Source: an uncultured SAR86 cluster bacterium (GTDB lineage: Bacteria > Pseudomonadota > Gammaproteobacteria > Magnimaribacterales > D2472). Taken from it: DNA of 64,000 nt. The stretch is taken from contig CACECK010000002.1 in NCBI GenBank assembly GCA_902557965.1, positions 1-64,000 of the forward strand, written 5' to 3'. Of the stretch, positions 37,583-50,022 are shown one piece after another. The position numbers and the translations under genes were made by a program. Within the stretch, counting starts at the first letter, position 1. Each line of letters starts with the position of its first letter. A model generated the notes under the pieces. It searched no databases. It saw nothing but the letters and a program-made list of their open reading frames with translations, and was not told the DNA's origin.

Positions 37583-38615
37583 GTGAATTGGGATAATAAA
37601 GATAATGATCCATGGGGTAACAAAAACGATGCTCCTGACTTTGATGAATTAATGAAGAAATTTTCTGCTGTATTGGGCGGAAAGAAATCTTCATCAAATG
37701 GCTCTGGTGGTAATAATTCAGGATTCAACATGCCAGTTGGTAGGGTAATGGCTTATGCACTTTTTGGGCTTTTAGTATTAGCTGGATTTCAGTCTATATA
37801 CGTTGTGGAAGAACAAGAAAGAGCAGTAATACTTCGTTTAGGAAAATTTAATGAGGAACAACAGCCTGGTCTTAACTTTAAAATACCTATAATTGATGAA
37901 AAATTTACTGAGAATGTGACGATCACTAGAAGAGAATCGCAATCTGTAAGCATGCTCACTAAAGACGAGAACATAGTAGATGTTACTGTTTCTGCGCAAT
38001 ACAGAATTGCAAATTTAAAAGATTTTGTTTTAAATGTCAGAGATCCGGAAAACAGTCTAAAACAGGCACTAGATAGTGCGCTGAGATTTGTTGTTGGTGA
38101 TTTTACTCTTGATCAAACTCTGACAGTGGGAAGGCAGAATATTGCACAAGAAGTTCAAGAAAGAATGCAATCTTATCTTGATATATATACAACAGGTTTA
38201 TTAGTTCAGCAGGTAAATATTGAAAAAACAGATCCTCCTTCAGCTGTTAAAGATGCATTTGATGACGTTGTTGCAGCACGTGAAGATAAAGAAAAATTAC
38301 AAAATGAAGCTGAAAGATACGCTTTATCAATAGTTCCTGAAGCAAGAGGAAAAGCTCAAGCAGTAATAAAAGAGGCTGAAGGTTACAGACTTGCAGTTGT
38401 TGCAAATGCAGAAGGGGAAGTTGATAGATTTAATAAATTGCTTGAGGAATATACAAAAGCACCAATAGTTACAAGGGATAGACTATATTTGGATGCACTC
38501 CAATCTGTTTTATCTAACTCGACTAAAGTTATGGTTGATGTTGAAGGAGGGAATAATCTTCTTTACCTGCCTCTTGACAAAATCATGGAAGAAAATAAGA
38601 AAAAAGGAGATGACG

Positions 38616-38623
<8 letters not shown>
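37583..38623 (+). CDS. hflK: FtsH protease modulator HflK
   Basis: 346 aa; SPFH domain, YVVEEQERAVILRLGKF; GTG start. Confidence 0.95.
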
Positions 38624-40708
<2,085 letters not shown>

Positions 40709-40712
40709 TTTT

Positions 40713-41126
40713 TTATTTTAAAGTTTTAAGAAACTTATCAAGACTAACATTAATAAATTTATAAGAATCAGGACTTGAGAATTTTTTTGATAGTCTTAAA
40801 GATTCATCAATAACTACTGGCTTATCCAATTCTCCAAATAACATCTCATTGATTGCAAAATATAATATTGATTTATCTATAAGCTCAAGGCTTGAATTCT
40901 TTATTTTTAAAGAATTAATGGCTGACTCAATCTTTTTTATATTTTTTTCTATTGAAAGAAGTGATTTTGAAAAGAGATCAAAATCAACTTTTTTTGTTTT
41001 ATGTTCTTCTTTAAATTGTGCAATTATATTATCCGCAATTTGATTATCAAATAGCATCTGAAATATTGCTTGGATTAAATATTCACGAGACCTTACGGGA
41101 ATCTTGTAATTAGCTAGATTTTTCAT
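40713..41126 (-). CDS. nusB: Transcription antitermination factor NusB
   Basis: 137 aa; REYLIQAIFQMLFDNQ, INEMLFGELDKPVVIDESLRLSKKFSSPDSYKFINVSLDKF. Confidence 0.88.
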   Translation of the reverse strand: MKNLANYKIPVRSREYLIQAIFQMLFDNQIADNIIAQFKEEHKTKKVDFDLFSKSLLSIEKNIKKIESAINSLKIKNSSLELIDKSILYFAINEMLFGELDKPVVIDESLRLSKKFSSPDSYKFINVSLDKFLKTLK

Positions 41127-41514
41127 TTATAAGGCTAATCAATGCTTCCGTATTTTTACGAGTATTTTTTTCAAGCCGAGCTTGAAGCTGTTCATCATTT
41201 TCAACACAAATTACATTATTGATAATAGAGATATCACAGAATTCTTCAGCAAGTGATCCAATTGATCTAAAAGTTTCACTAGTAACTAAATCATAATGAG
41301 ATGTTTCTCCTCTCACCACAATCCCGTTAAAAATTATGCCGTTAAATTTAGCTTTTTTTAGTTTATTTTTTGCTAATGCGGCAAGCTCAATTGCACCAGG
41401 AGCTTTTGCTTTTTCACATTTAAAGCTTTTTTCTAAAATTTCAACTGAAATATTAACCATATTTGAAATTTTTTCTTCATACCATGAAGTGTGCACAATT
41501 AAGACTTTATTCAT
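41110..41514 (-). CDS. ribH: 6,7-dimethyl-8-ribityllumazine synthase
   Basis: 134 aa; APGAIELAALAK, GIVVRGETSHYDLV, ENDEQLQAR. Confidence 0.93.
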   Translation of the reverse strand: MNKVLIVHTSWYEEKISNMVNISVEILEKSFKCEKAKAPGAIELAALAKNKLKKAKFNGIIFNGIVVRGETSHYDLVTSETFRSIGSLAEEFCDISIINNVICVENDEQLQARLEKNTRKNTEALISLINEKSS

Positions 41515-42586
41515 TTTTGAATCCTGTTATTTCGATATCAAAACCAGAGACGGCATTATATTTTGTAGGCGTACCCAAGACAGTAATCTTTTTCAAGTTT
41601 AAAGCTCTTAATATTTGGGAACCTACACCAATAACCCTTCGATTGCTTTTAGGCTCAATTTCTTTTTCTTCAAGCTTATTTAACCAATAACTTTTAGCAT
41701 CTCTATGATTTATCAAAACAAAAAGACCAGTTCCTTCATCAGAGATTTTTTTTAAAGAATCTCTTATGGACCAGTTTTTACCTAATTCATCTATACCTAA
41801 AATATCTTGGAGTATGCTTTGAGTTTGCACTCTAACCAATGGAGACTCTGCAGCATTTATATCTCCCTTCGATAGAGAAAAGTGATACTCGTCATATATT
41901 TTGTCTCTCCATACATTTAGCTTAAATTCCCCAAATTCATTTGTAATATTTTTATCAAGCACTGATTCAATAGTTGCATCCACAGAAAGCCTATAGTCAA
42001 TAAGATCTGCAATGGTTCCAACTTTGATACCATTTTCTTTACCAAACTTTAGAAGATCATCTCTTCTGGCCATAGTACCATCATCATTCATTATTTCGCA
42101 TATCACTCCTGCCGACTCACACCCAGCAAGCTTAGCTAAATCGCACGCAGCTTCAGTATGACCAGCTCTACTTAAAACACCTCCTTTCATAGCTTTAAGT
42201 GGAAAAATGTGTCCTGGTTGAACAATGTCTGAAGGTTTGGAATTTTTATCAACAGCAGTTTTAATAGTATGAGCTCTGTCTGCAGCAGATATGCCAGTTG
42301 TAATTCCGTCTGCTGCCTCAATTGAAACTGTAAAAGCAGTCTTATTTGCAGCTCTGTTTTTATTTGTCATCATTTGGAGATCATACTTTTTACAAAGTTC
42401 TTTACTCATTGGTAAACAAATTAAACCTTTACCCTTTGAAGCCATGAAATTAATAATTTCAGGAGTAATTAATTCAGCAGCACAAACAAGATCACCTTCA
42501 TTTTCTCTGGATTCATCATCCAAAATAATTACCATTTTTCCAGCTTTAATATCTTGAATGATTTCTGTAATATTACTTTTTTTCAT
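41507..42586 (-). CDS. ribBA: DHBP synthase (RibB) with degenerate GTP cyclohydrolase II-like C-terminal domain
   Basis: N-terminus VIILDDESRENEGDLVCAAELI...PGHIFPLKAMKGGVLSRAGHTEA; the C-terminal half lacks the zinc-ligand cysteine motif. Confidence 0.93.
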   Translation of the reverse strand: MKKSNITEIIQDIKAGKMVIILDDESRENEGDLVCAAELITPEIINFMASKGKGLICLPMSKELCKKYDLQMMTNKNRAANKTAFTVSIEAADGITTGISAADRAHTIKTAVDKNSKPSDIVQPGHIFPLKAMKGGVLSRAGHTEAACDLAKLAGCESAGVICEIMNDDGTMARRDDLLKFGKENGIKVGTIADLIDYRLSVDATIESVLDKNITNEFGEFKLNVWRDKIYDEYHFSLSKGDINAAESPLVRVQTQSILQDILGIDELGKNWSIRDSLKKISDEGTGLFVLINHRDAKSYWLNKLEEKEIEPKSNRRVIGVGSQILRALNLKKITVLGTPTKYNAVSGFDIEITGFKNE

Positions 42587-43592
42587 TTCTTACGAAGGTT
42601 TGCTTTATATCTTGATCAATTTTATAGGACGATTCTAATTTAAAACCATAATTTTCAATAGTTTTATTTTTATCAAACCAATTAACACCTTTTTCACCAA
42701 GTATTTTTTTGGATGTATACACAATAATTTCATCAACCATATCTGTCTCAATAAAGCTTTTTACCAAACTAGGCCCAGCCTCTATAAGAATTGAACATAA
42801 ATCAGAATTTTTGTAAAAATTAATCACTTCTTCTAAATTTGAAGATGTGTGAACATCAACAGAATCCTCATTAAAAAATTGAAATTCATTTTTATTGAAT
42901 TCTTTGCTTGATAGTAATATTTTTTTTGGCTGATTTGATGCAAAGCTAACTCTAGCATTCATTCTAGGATTATCACTTCTTAAGGTATTTCCTCCAGTTA
43001 GAATTGCATCCCTTTCTGCTCTAAGTATTTGCACATCATCTCTTGAAGCCTCAGAAGTTATAATCGTTCTTTCTGTATTATTTAAGTGTGATTTGCCATC
43101 AGCTGATGATGCAATTTTGACTGTTAAGTAAGGCCTCATATTTTTTTGTTTAAAGAAAAAGAATCTATTTTGTCTTTCTACAAGATCAGAACATATACCT
43201 TTTTCTACCTGTATGCCATTTTCTTCTAGAATTTTAATTCCATTGCCTGATACAAGTGGATTAGGATCTATTGAACCTATAACAACTTTCTTAATTCCTG
43301 TTTTTGCGATTGCTTGTGCACACGAACCAGTTTTGCCAACATGACTACATGGTTCAAGAGTACATATTAAAACTAGTTCAGAAAAGGATTTAAATTCCTT
43401 ATCAATTTTTTTCTTTGCATTATTAATTGCATTTATTTCAGCATGATTTTGACCAAATATTTCGTGATAACCTTCAGAAATAATTTTTTCACCTTTTATT
43501 AATATTGCACCAACTACTGGATTAGGTTTGGCAGTGAATTTATATAAATTTGCATTCGAAATAGCTCGATGCATGAACTTTTCGTAATTCAT
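42573..43592 (-). CDS. ribD: Bifunctional diaminohydroxyphosphoribosylaminopyrimidine deaminase / reductase
   Basis: HAEINAI, CTLEPCSHVGKTGSCAQAI deaminase motifs plus C-terminal reductase domain. Confidence 0.95.
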   Translation of the reverse strand: MNYEKFMHRAISNANLYKFTAKPNPVVGAILIKGEKIISEGYHEIFGQNHAEINAINNAKKKIDKEFKSFSELVLICTLEPCSHVGKTGSCAQAIAKTGIKKVVIGSIDPNPLVSGNGIKILEENGIQVEKGICSDLVERQNRFFFFKQKNMRPYLTVKIASSADGKSHLNNTERTIITSEASRDDVQILRAERDAILTGGNTLRSDNPRMNARVSFASNQPKKILLSSKEFNKNEFQFFNEDSVDVHTSSNLEEVINFYKNSDLCSILIEAGPSLVKSFIETDMVDEIIVYTSKKILGEKGVNWFDKNKTIENYGFKLESSYKIDQDIKQTFVRNEKK

Positions 43593-44068
43593 TTTTTTGA
43601 TTTTTTACTTGATGGAGTTTCTTTGTTGAGAGAGTTAATTTCCTCAGAAAAATCTTCAATGTCTTGGAAGTCTCTATAAACAGATGCAAATCTTACATAG
43701 GCCACAGTATCAACCTCTTTTAAAGCATTCATCATAATTTTACCTATTTCAATAGATTTTATTTCTCTTACACCCTTTGTTCTTATCTCCTTTAAAATTT
43801 TCCCAAATATAGTATCTATTTCTTCTGTTGATAGTGGTCTTTTTTCTAAAGCCCTCAACATACCAGCTTTCAATTTTGAACCATTGAAAGGCTGTCTTTC
43901 GCCGTTACTTTTTATAACTCTTGGTAAAGCTAAATCAATTGTTTCGAAAGTTGTAAATCTCGAATGACATACCTCGCATTCTCTTCTTCTTCTAATTTGA
44001 GAACCATCTGCTACAAGTCTTGAGTCTATAACTTTTGTATCTTCGGCTTGGCAAAAAGGACAATACAT
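43589..44068 (-). CDS. nrdR: Transcriptional repressor NrdR
   Basis: MYCPFCQAEDTKVIDSR...RRRECEVCHSRFTTFE zinc ribbon plus ATP-cone. Confidence 0.97.
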   Translation of the reverse strand: MYCPFCQAEDTKVIDSRLVADGSQIRRRRECEVCHSRFTTFETIDLALPRVIKSNGERQPFNGSKLKAGMLRALEKRPLSTEEIDTIFGKILKEIRTKGVREIKSIEIGKIMMNALKEVDTVAYVRFASVYRDFQDIEDFSEEINSLNKETPSSKKSKK

Positions 44069-45349
44069 TTATAGTTTGTAAACCGGATAATCTGAAGTTA
44101 GTGAATGTACTTCATCTCGAACTCTTTTATGCACTGATTGGTCCTCAAAGTTATCTATGATATCCGCAATCCAATTTGCAACTTGAATGACCTCATTTTT
44201 ACCAAAACCTCTTGTAGTTATTGCTGGCGTCCCAATTCTAATTCCAGAAGTAACAAATGGGGAAGCAGTATCATTAGGGACAGAATTCTTATTAACTGTA
44301 ATATTTACTGTCCCAAGAAGTTTTTCAAGATCTTTTCCAGTTATATTCTTGCTTCTAAGGTCAACAAGTACAATATGATTTTCTGTTCCATTAGACACAA
44401 CATCGATACCTCTAGACATTATTGTTTCTGCTAAGATCTTTGCATTATCTATAACATCTTTAATATAATTTTTAAACTCTGGATCAAGAGCTTCTTTGAA
44501 ACATATAGCTTTTGCAGCAACTACATGCATTAATGGCCCTCCTTGTGACCCAGGAAAAACTGCTGAATTCAATTTTTTTTCTATTTCCTCATTCTTTTTT
44601 GCCAATATTATTCCTGATCTTGGGCCTCTTAGAGTTTTATGAGTTGTAGATGTAACAACATCTGCATATGGAACAGGTGAGGGGTATAAATCAGCCGCAA
44701 CTAAACCAGATACATGAGCCATATCTACAAGAAAATATGCACCTACTTCGTCCGCTATATTTCTAAATCTCTCCCAATCAACAATTCCTGAGAATGCAGA
44801 AAATCCAGCAATAATTAGTTTTGGCTTATTTTCTAGAGCTATTGAACGAACTTCATCATAATCGATATCATTTGTTTTGGGATGCAGCCCATATTGAAGG
44901 CTTTGATAGTTTCTTCCGGAGAAGTTTACTTTTGAGCCATGTGTAAGATGCCCACCATGGTCTAAACTCATTCCTAAAATAGTATCGTTTGGTTTAAGTA
45001 ATGCCAAGAAAGCTGCTGCATTTGCTGATGATCCTGAATGAGGTTGAACATTGGCATAATCCGCTTTGAACAGCTTTTTAGCTCTTTCTATGGCTAGATT
45101 TTCTGCTATATCAACATTTTCACAGCCACCATAATATCTCTTTGATGGATATCCCTCAGCGTACTTATTTGTTAACAAAGATCCTTGCGCTTCTAAGATT
45201 CTTTTAGAAGCGTAATTCTCAGAAGCAATTAATTCAATATGATCTTCTTGTCTTTGAGCCTCATTTTCAAAAGATGCCCAAAGATCTAGATCATAATCTT
45301 TGATTGAAGATGAATCCGAAAAGATAGTATCGCTTTTAAATGATTTCAT
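44069..45349 (-). CDS. glyA: Serine hydroxymethyltransferase
   Basis: [29 protein letters not shown]. Confidence 0.98.
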   Translation of the reverse strand: MKSFKSDTIFSDSSSIKDYDLDLWASFENEAQRQEDHIELIASENYASKRILEAQGSLLTNKYAEGYPSKRYYGGCENVDIAENLAIERAKKLFKADYANVQPHSGSSANAAAFLALLKPNDTILGMSLDHGGHLTHGSKVNFSGRNYQSLQYGLHPKTNDIDYDEVRSIALENKPKLIIAGFSAFSGIVDWERFRNIADEVGAYFLVDMAHVSGLVAADLYPSPVPYADVVTSTTHKTLRGPRSGIILAKKNEEIEKKLNSAVFPGSQGGPLMHVVAAKAICFKEALDPEFKNYIKDVIDNAKILAETIMSRGIDVVSNGTENHIVLVDLRSKNITGKDLEKLLGTVNITVNKNSVPNDTASPFVTSGIRIGTPAITTRGFGKNEVIQVANWIADIIDNFEDQSVHKRVRDEVHSLTSDYPVYKL

Positions 45350-45385
45350 ATTTTTAACTTTATATAGGATTTAATTTTATCCCAA

Positions 45386-46039
45386 CTATGGCTTTTTGTG
45401 GATAAAAGGTTTTGTTCTATTAGGATAACATGTTTTACATATGTCACATTTTATTCCATAACATTCTCTCGCTTGACAGTATTCACGACCCCAAAAGATT
45501 ATTTGTAAATGAAGCTTATTCCAAGATGACTCTGGAAATAGTTTTTTTAAGTCCTCTTCTGTTTTTTTTACGTTTTTGCCATTAGTTAAACCCCATCTTT
45601 GAGCAAGTCTATGAATATGAGTATCAACTGCAAAAGCTGGAATCCCAAATCCTTGACTCATTACCACCGAAGCTGTTTTATGTCCGACCCCTGGAAGCGA
45701 TTCAAGATCATTAAAATTATTTGGTATTTTTGAATTAAATTTATTTACGAGAATGTTAGATAAATTTTTAATTGCTTTAGATTTTTGAGGACCTAGGCCA
45801 CAAGGTTTTATAATTTTATAGATTTGATCTCGTGTTAATTTATTCATACTCTCTGGAGTAGAAGCTTTTGCAAAAAGTTTTGGAGTGATTTGATTTACTC
45901 TTTCATCAGTACATTGCGCGGACAAAAGTACGGCAACTAATAGAGAGAAGTTATCCTTATGATCTAATGGAATAGGAGTTTGTGGATATTTTTTATCCAG
46001 CAATTTTTTTACAATATTCGCACGCTCGGATTTCTTCAT
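45386..46039 (-). CDS. nth: Endonuclease III
   Basis: LPGVGHKTASVV HhH, VDTHIHRLAQRWGL, C-terminal 4Fe-4S CX6CX2CX5C (CYGIKCDICKTCYP). Confidence 0.96.
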   Translation of the reverse strand: MKKSERANIVKKLLDKKYPQTPIPLDHKDNFSLLVAVLLSAQCTDERVNQITPKLFAKASTPESMNKLTRDQIYKIIKPCGLGPQKSKAIKNLSNILVNKFNSKIPNNFNDLESLPGVGHKTASVVMSQGFGIPAFAVDTHIHRLAQRWGLTNGKNVKKTEEDLKKLFPESSWNKLHLQIIFWGREYCQARECYGIKCDICKTCYPNRTKPFIHKKP

Positions 46040-46071
46040 TTGGATAAATGTAGCATAATATTTTGTGTTTA

Positions 46072-46383
46072 ATGAATACTAAAAAAATACAAAAATTTTT
46101 ATTTAAATTAAGAGACTCCTTTCTTGAAGAAAGTGAGGAGAACAGAAGGATGTTAGACACATACGCAAACTATATAGATGGCACTGCTAGTGATAAAGAA
46201 ATAGATGAGGCCAATTATCAACTTAAACAAGTTTTTAGAAGTGTTGGATTGGGTATTTTGGTTGTTCTTCCCTTCAGTCCTATATCTATTCCTTATGTTT
46301 TAAAAAAAGCTAAAGAATACAATATTGAGTTAATACCAGATTGGTATAAAGCTTTAAGTAAGGATAAAGATGAACTAGAATAG
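46072..46383 (+). CDS. Small LETM1-domain-like protein
   Basis: Start chosen at ATG 46072; VLPFSPISIPYVLKKAKEYNIELIPDWY resembles the LETM1 ribosome-binding-like segment. Confidence 0.5.
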   Translation: MNTKKIQKFLFKLRDSFLEESEENRRMLDTYANYIDGTASDKEIDEANYQLKQVFRSVGLGILVVLPFSPISIPYVLKKAKEYNIELIPDWYKALSKDKDELE

Positions 46384-46406
46384 TTATGATTTTAAATGGA
46401 GAAAAT

Positions 46407-47594
46407 ATGAAAAATGTTGTAATTGTAGATAGCGTCAGAACAGGCTTAGCAAAATCTCATCGAGGAGGTTTTAACATGACAAGACCAGATGAAATGCTTG
46501 CCCATATAATTGATGCAATGTTGGATAGAAATCCTGAAATGCCACCTGAGGCAGTTGAAGATATTATTATGGGATGCGGAAATCCTGAAGGTGCACAAGG
46601 TCATAATATTGGCAGAAATGCTGCAGTATTATCTAAGTTACCAATGACAACAGGAGGAACAACAATAAATAGATATTGTTCATCAGGCCTGCAATCAATA
46701 TCTATGGCCGCAAGTCAAATTATGGCTGGTTGTTATGACACTGTAATAGCTGGCGGAGCAGAAACCATATCAATGATGAATATGAATATGGATAACTTTG
46801 TTAATGAGAAATTAGCAGAACAAACTCCTGGAATATATTTCCCAATGGGTATGACAGCTGAAGTTGTTGCAAAAAGATACGATGTATCTAGAGAACAACA
46901 AGATGAGTACGCTTTTGAAAGTCAAATGAGAACTGCAGCAGCTCAACAATCTGGAGGATATGATGATGAAATAATTCCAATGGAAACCAAAATGCTACTT
47001 ACTAATAAAGAAACTGGCGACTCTAAAGAAATTGATTGCACAGTAGATAAAGATGAATGTAATAGACCCGAAACTACACTGGAGGGACTAGCATCATTAA
47101 AGCCTGTTTTTGATCCTGAAAATGGATCCGTTACAGCTGGTAATTCTTCTCAGCTTTCTGATGGAGCATCTGTAACTCTTGTAATGTCAGAAGATAAGGC
47201 CAAAGAGTTAGGCTTAAAACCGCTTGCTTATTTTAGAGGTTTTACAACTATGGGATGCGAGCCAGATGAAATGGGAATAGGTCCAGTTTATTCTGTACCT
47301 AAATTATTGAAAAACCATAATATGTCTGTTGAAGATATTGATATTTGGGAACTAAATGAAGCTTTTGCTGTTCAGGTTGTGTATTGTAGAGACCAATTAG
47401 GCATATCAATGGATAAACTTAATTTAGATGGTGGTTCAATATCAATTGGTCATCCTTTTGGAATGACTGGTTCAAGACAAGTTGGTCATATTGTGAGACA
47501 ACTCAATAGTTTAGATAAGCAATTTGGAGTTGTAACTATGTGCGTTGGCGGAGGTATGGGAGCTAGCGGCTTGTTCGAAAGATATCCTTCTTGA
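46407..47594 (+). CDS. Acetyl-CoA C-acyltransferase (thiolase)
   Basis: Start chosen at ATG 46407; NRYCSSGLQSISMAA active-site Cys, GHPFGMTGSRQVGH, CVGGGMGAS. Confidence 0.93.
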   Translation: MKNVVIVDSVRTGLAKSHRGGFNMTRPDEMLAHIIDAMLDRNPEMPPEAVEDIIMGCGNPEGAQGHNIGRNAAVLSKLPMTTGGTTINRYCSSGLQSISMAASQIMAGCYDTVIAGGAETISMMNMNMDNFVNEKLAEQTPGIYFPMGMTAEVVAKRYDVSREQQDEYAFESQMRTAAAQQSGGYDDEIIPMETKMLLTNKETGDSKEIDCTVDKDECNRPETTLEGLASLKPVFDPENGSVTAGNSSQLSDGASVTLVMSEDKAKELGLKPLAYFRGFTTMGCEPDEMGIGPVYSVPKLLKNHNMSVEDIDIWELNEAFAVQVVYCRDQLGISMDKLNLDGGSISIGHPFGMTGSRQVGHIVRQLNSLDKQFGVVTMCVGGGMGASGLFERYPS

Positions 47595-48484
47595 TATCAG
47601 AAAAAAAGATTTTAAAAACTTTTCAGCATCTGATTAAACAATCAGATGCTGACGATTTAATAATTGTAGGTTCTGGAGATGATGCTGCAGTACTAGATAC
47701 AAAAGGAAGGAATATTGTACATTCATTAGATATTTCTAAAATTAATACTCATTTTCCATCTAATTTTCTGCCTGAGGATATCGCATATCGGTCTGTTGCA
47801 GTTGCGCTTAGCGATTTAGCTGCAATGGGCGCTTATCCATCTTTTATGACAATTGGACTTACTTGTGATTCTAAGGATTTAAAATGGTACGAGGATTTTA
47901 CAACCGGTATTGATAACTCTATTAAAGATTTTAAAGTCGAGCTTGTTGGTGGAGACGTGACATTCGGAGATATTAGTGTTTGTGTGAATGTGTTTGGATT
48001 TCTTTTTAAAGAACCTCTTAAAAGATCTGGAGCAATTCCGGGTGAAAAAATTTATGTTACTGGCACATTGGGAATGGGTAGACAAGGATTAGAAGATTTT
48101 AAAAAAAATATTAACTCTGAGTTTAGTAAAAAATTCAAGAAACCTGAGCCTCAATTTGTTAAAAGCAAACACATATCAAATTTAGCATCGTCTTGTATTG
48201 ATATCTCCGACGGCCTTATAAAAGATTTATCAAGCATATGCTCAATGTCAAATGTTGGAGCAAGTATAAACTTTGAAGATATCCCAATTTTAAAAGATAT
48301 AGATGATTTAACTCATGGTGATGATTTTGAATTATGTTTTACTATTTCAGAAGAAAATGCCCTGTGTCTTGATAAGTCTGAATACTTTTGTATCGGCGAA
48401 ATTATAGAGGGAGATAAAATATCTCTTTTCAAAGATAATAATTTAATTGAAATAGAAAAAGATGGCTGGGACTCTTTTAAATAA
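47591..48484 (+). CDS. thiL: Thiamine-monophosphate kinase
   Basis: GSGDDAAVLD, SLDISKINTHFP, SVAVALSDLAAMGA, DISDGLIKDL; TTG start. Confidence 0.92.
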   Translation: MISEKKILKTFQHLIKQSDADDLIIVGSGDDAAVLDTKGRNIVHSLDISKINTHFPSNFLPEDIAYRSVAVALSDLAAMGAYPSFMTIGLTCDSKDLKWYEDFTTGIDNSIKDFKVELVGGDVTFGDISVCVNVFGFLFKEPLKRSGAIPGEKIYVTGTLGMGRQGLEDFKKNINSEFSKKFKKPEPQFVKSKHISNLASSCIDISDGLIKDLSSICSMSNVGASINFEDIPILKDIDDLTHGDDFELCFTISEENALCLDKSEYFCIGEIIEGDKISLFKDNNLIEIEKDGWDSFK

Positions 48485-49544
48485 AAAAATTGGCATTATC
48501 GGCGGTGGTGTTACTGGAGTAATCACTGCTATTTTTCTTGCAAAATCAGGTTGTAATGTAACGATTTTTGAAAAAAAAGAGCTCCTTTCAGAGACTAGTT
48601 CTAGAACAACCAAACTTCTCCATGGAGGGATAAGGTATCTTGAGAGTTTTCAAATAAAGGAAGTAAAAAATGGCCTTAATGATAGATATTGGTGGCTTAA
48701 AAACTTTCCAAATAGCACTAAAAAGATAGAGATCTTAATTCCTTTTAAAAGTTTTTTTAGTACTCAGTTTATAAAATATTTTATTGGTATAAAGTTTTAT
48801 CAACTTCTATCATTTAAAAAGAGTCTTGGGAAAGGAAGACTTCTGTCTAAAAAAACTAAATCGAATATATTCATAAATACTAACTATAAAAATTTTCTTA
48901 CTTTTTTTGATGGGGCAATGGATGATAAATCTCTAAGTAGAAAATTGAAAGATGAATTAAATATGTTAGAGGTTGATGTTTATGAGAACTATGAGGTATG
49001 TAATTTTAACGAAGCTGGTCAAGTTGATAAATTTTATTTTGATCAAATAATATTAGCAGCTGGGCCATGGACAAAAATTCTTTTGGAAAAAAATAATATT
49101 GAAAGTGATAAAGAAATTGATTTTATAAAAGGCAGTCATTTAGTAATTAATAAATCAATTGAAACTGGTTTTATGTTTGATGGTATTTGCAAAACAAGAT
49201 ATATTTTTGCACTTCCTTATGAGAACAAAACTCTTTTAGGAACAACTGAAAAAAGAGTTGATAATCCTGATAACCCTGAAATTGAAAGCGAAGAAAAGGA
49301 TTATCTTATCAATAGCTATAATTCATTTTTTAAAGATCAAATAATACAAGAAGATGTTATTTCATCATTTTCAGGAGTTAGACCATTAATAAAATCTTCC
49401 AATAAAGACTTTCATAAATCAACTAGGGATTTTTATCTTCAAAAAAATAAAAAATTGATTGCTATTTTTGGAGGGAAATGGACAACCGCACCATCTACAG
49501 CAAGGAAAATTGTTACAATTATAGAAAATGAAGAAGTTTCCTAA
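48462..49544 (+). CDS. FAD-dependent oxidoreductase, GlpD-like (glycerol-3-phosphate dehydrogenase family)
   Basis: 360 aa; IGIIGGGVTGVITAIFLAKSGCNVTIFEKKELLSETSSRTTKLLHGGIRYLES; lacks the C-terminal domain of full-length GlpD. Confidence 0.75.
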   Translation: MAGTLLNKKIGIIGGGVTGVITAIFLAKSGCNVTIFEKKELLSETSSRTTKLLHGGIRYLESFQIKEVKNGLNDRYWWLKNFPNSTKKIEILIPFKSFFSTQFIKYFIGIKFYQLLSFKKSLGKGRLLSKKTKSNIFINTNYKNFLTFFDGAMDDKSLSRKLKDELNMLEVDVYENYEVCNFNEAGQVDKFYFDQIILAAGPWTKILLEKNNIESDKEIDFIKGSHLVINKSIETGFMFDGICKTRYIFALPYENKTLLGTTEKRVDNPDNPEIESEEKDYLINSYNSFFKDQIIQEDVISSFSGVRPLIKSSNKDFHKSTRDFYLQKNKKLIAIFGGKWTTAPSTARKIVTIIENEEVS

Positions 49545-50022
49545 TCTAAAAGATCCATTTCACTTTGCAGCAACTCTTGGTGGAATCGGCAAGGTGCCAA
49601 TAGCGCCTGGAACTTTTGGAAGCATTACAGCTTTGATAATTTTTGTTTACTTATCTCACTTTATTAGCATGATCAACATGCTTATTCTGACAATATTATT
49701 TTTTATTTTATCAATATGGATATGCAGTGAGGCATCGAAGGATCTTGAAAATAAAGATCATAAATCAATAGTCATTGATGAGCTAGTAGGCATGTGGATA
49801 GCTTTATTACCAGTGCTTATTATTGCTAATTCTCAATACGAAAGAACAGTTTATGCATTAGCGGCATTTTTTTTGTTTCGCTTTTTTGATATCTTGAAAC
49901 CATTCCCAATTTCATATTTCGATAAGAATTATAAAAATGGTTTTGGAATTGTAATTGATGACGTAATTTCTGGCTTAATAGCAATTATTCCGTCTTATCT
50001 TATATTAATGCTTTTATCCTAG
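49528..50022 (+). CDS. pgpA: Phosphatidylglycerophosphatase A
   Basis: ATLGGIGKVPIAPGTFGSI, VIDELVGMWIAL, RFFDILKPFPI. Confidence 0.93.
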   Translation: MKKFPNLKDPFHFAATLGGIGKVPIAPGTFGSITALIIFVYLSHFISMINMLILTILFFILSIWICSEASKDLENKDHKSIVIDELVGMWIALLPVLIIANSQYERTVYALAAFFLFRFFDILKPFPISYFDKNYKNGFGIVIDDVISGLIAIIPSYLILMLLS

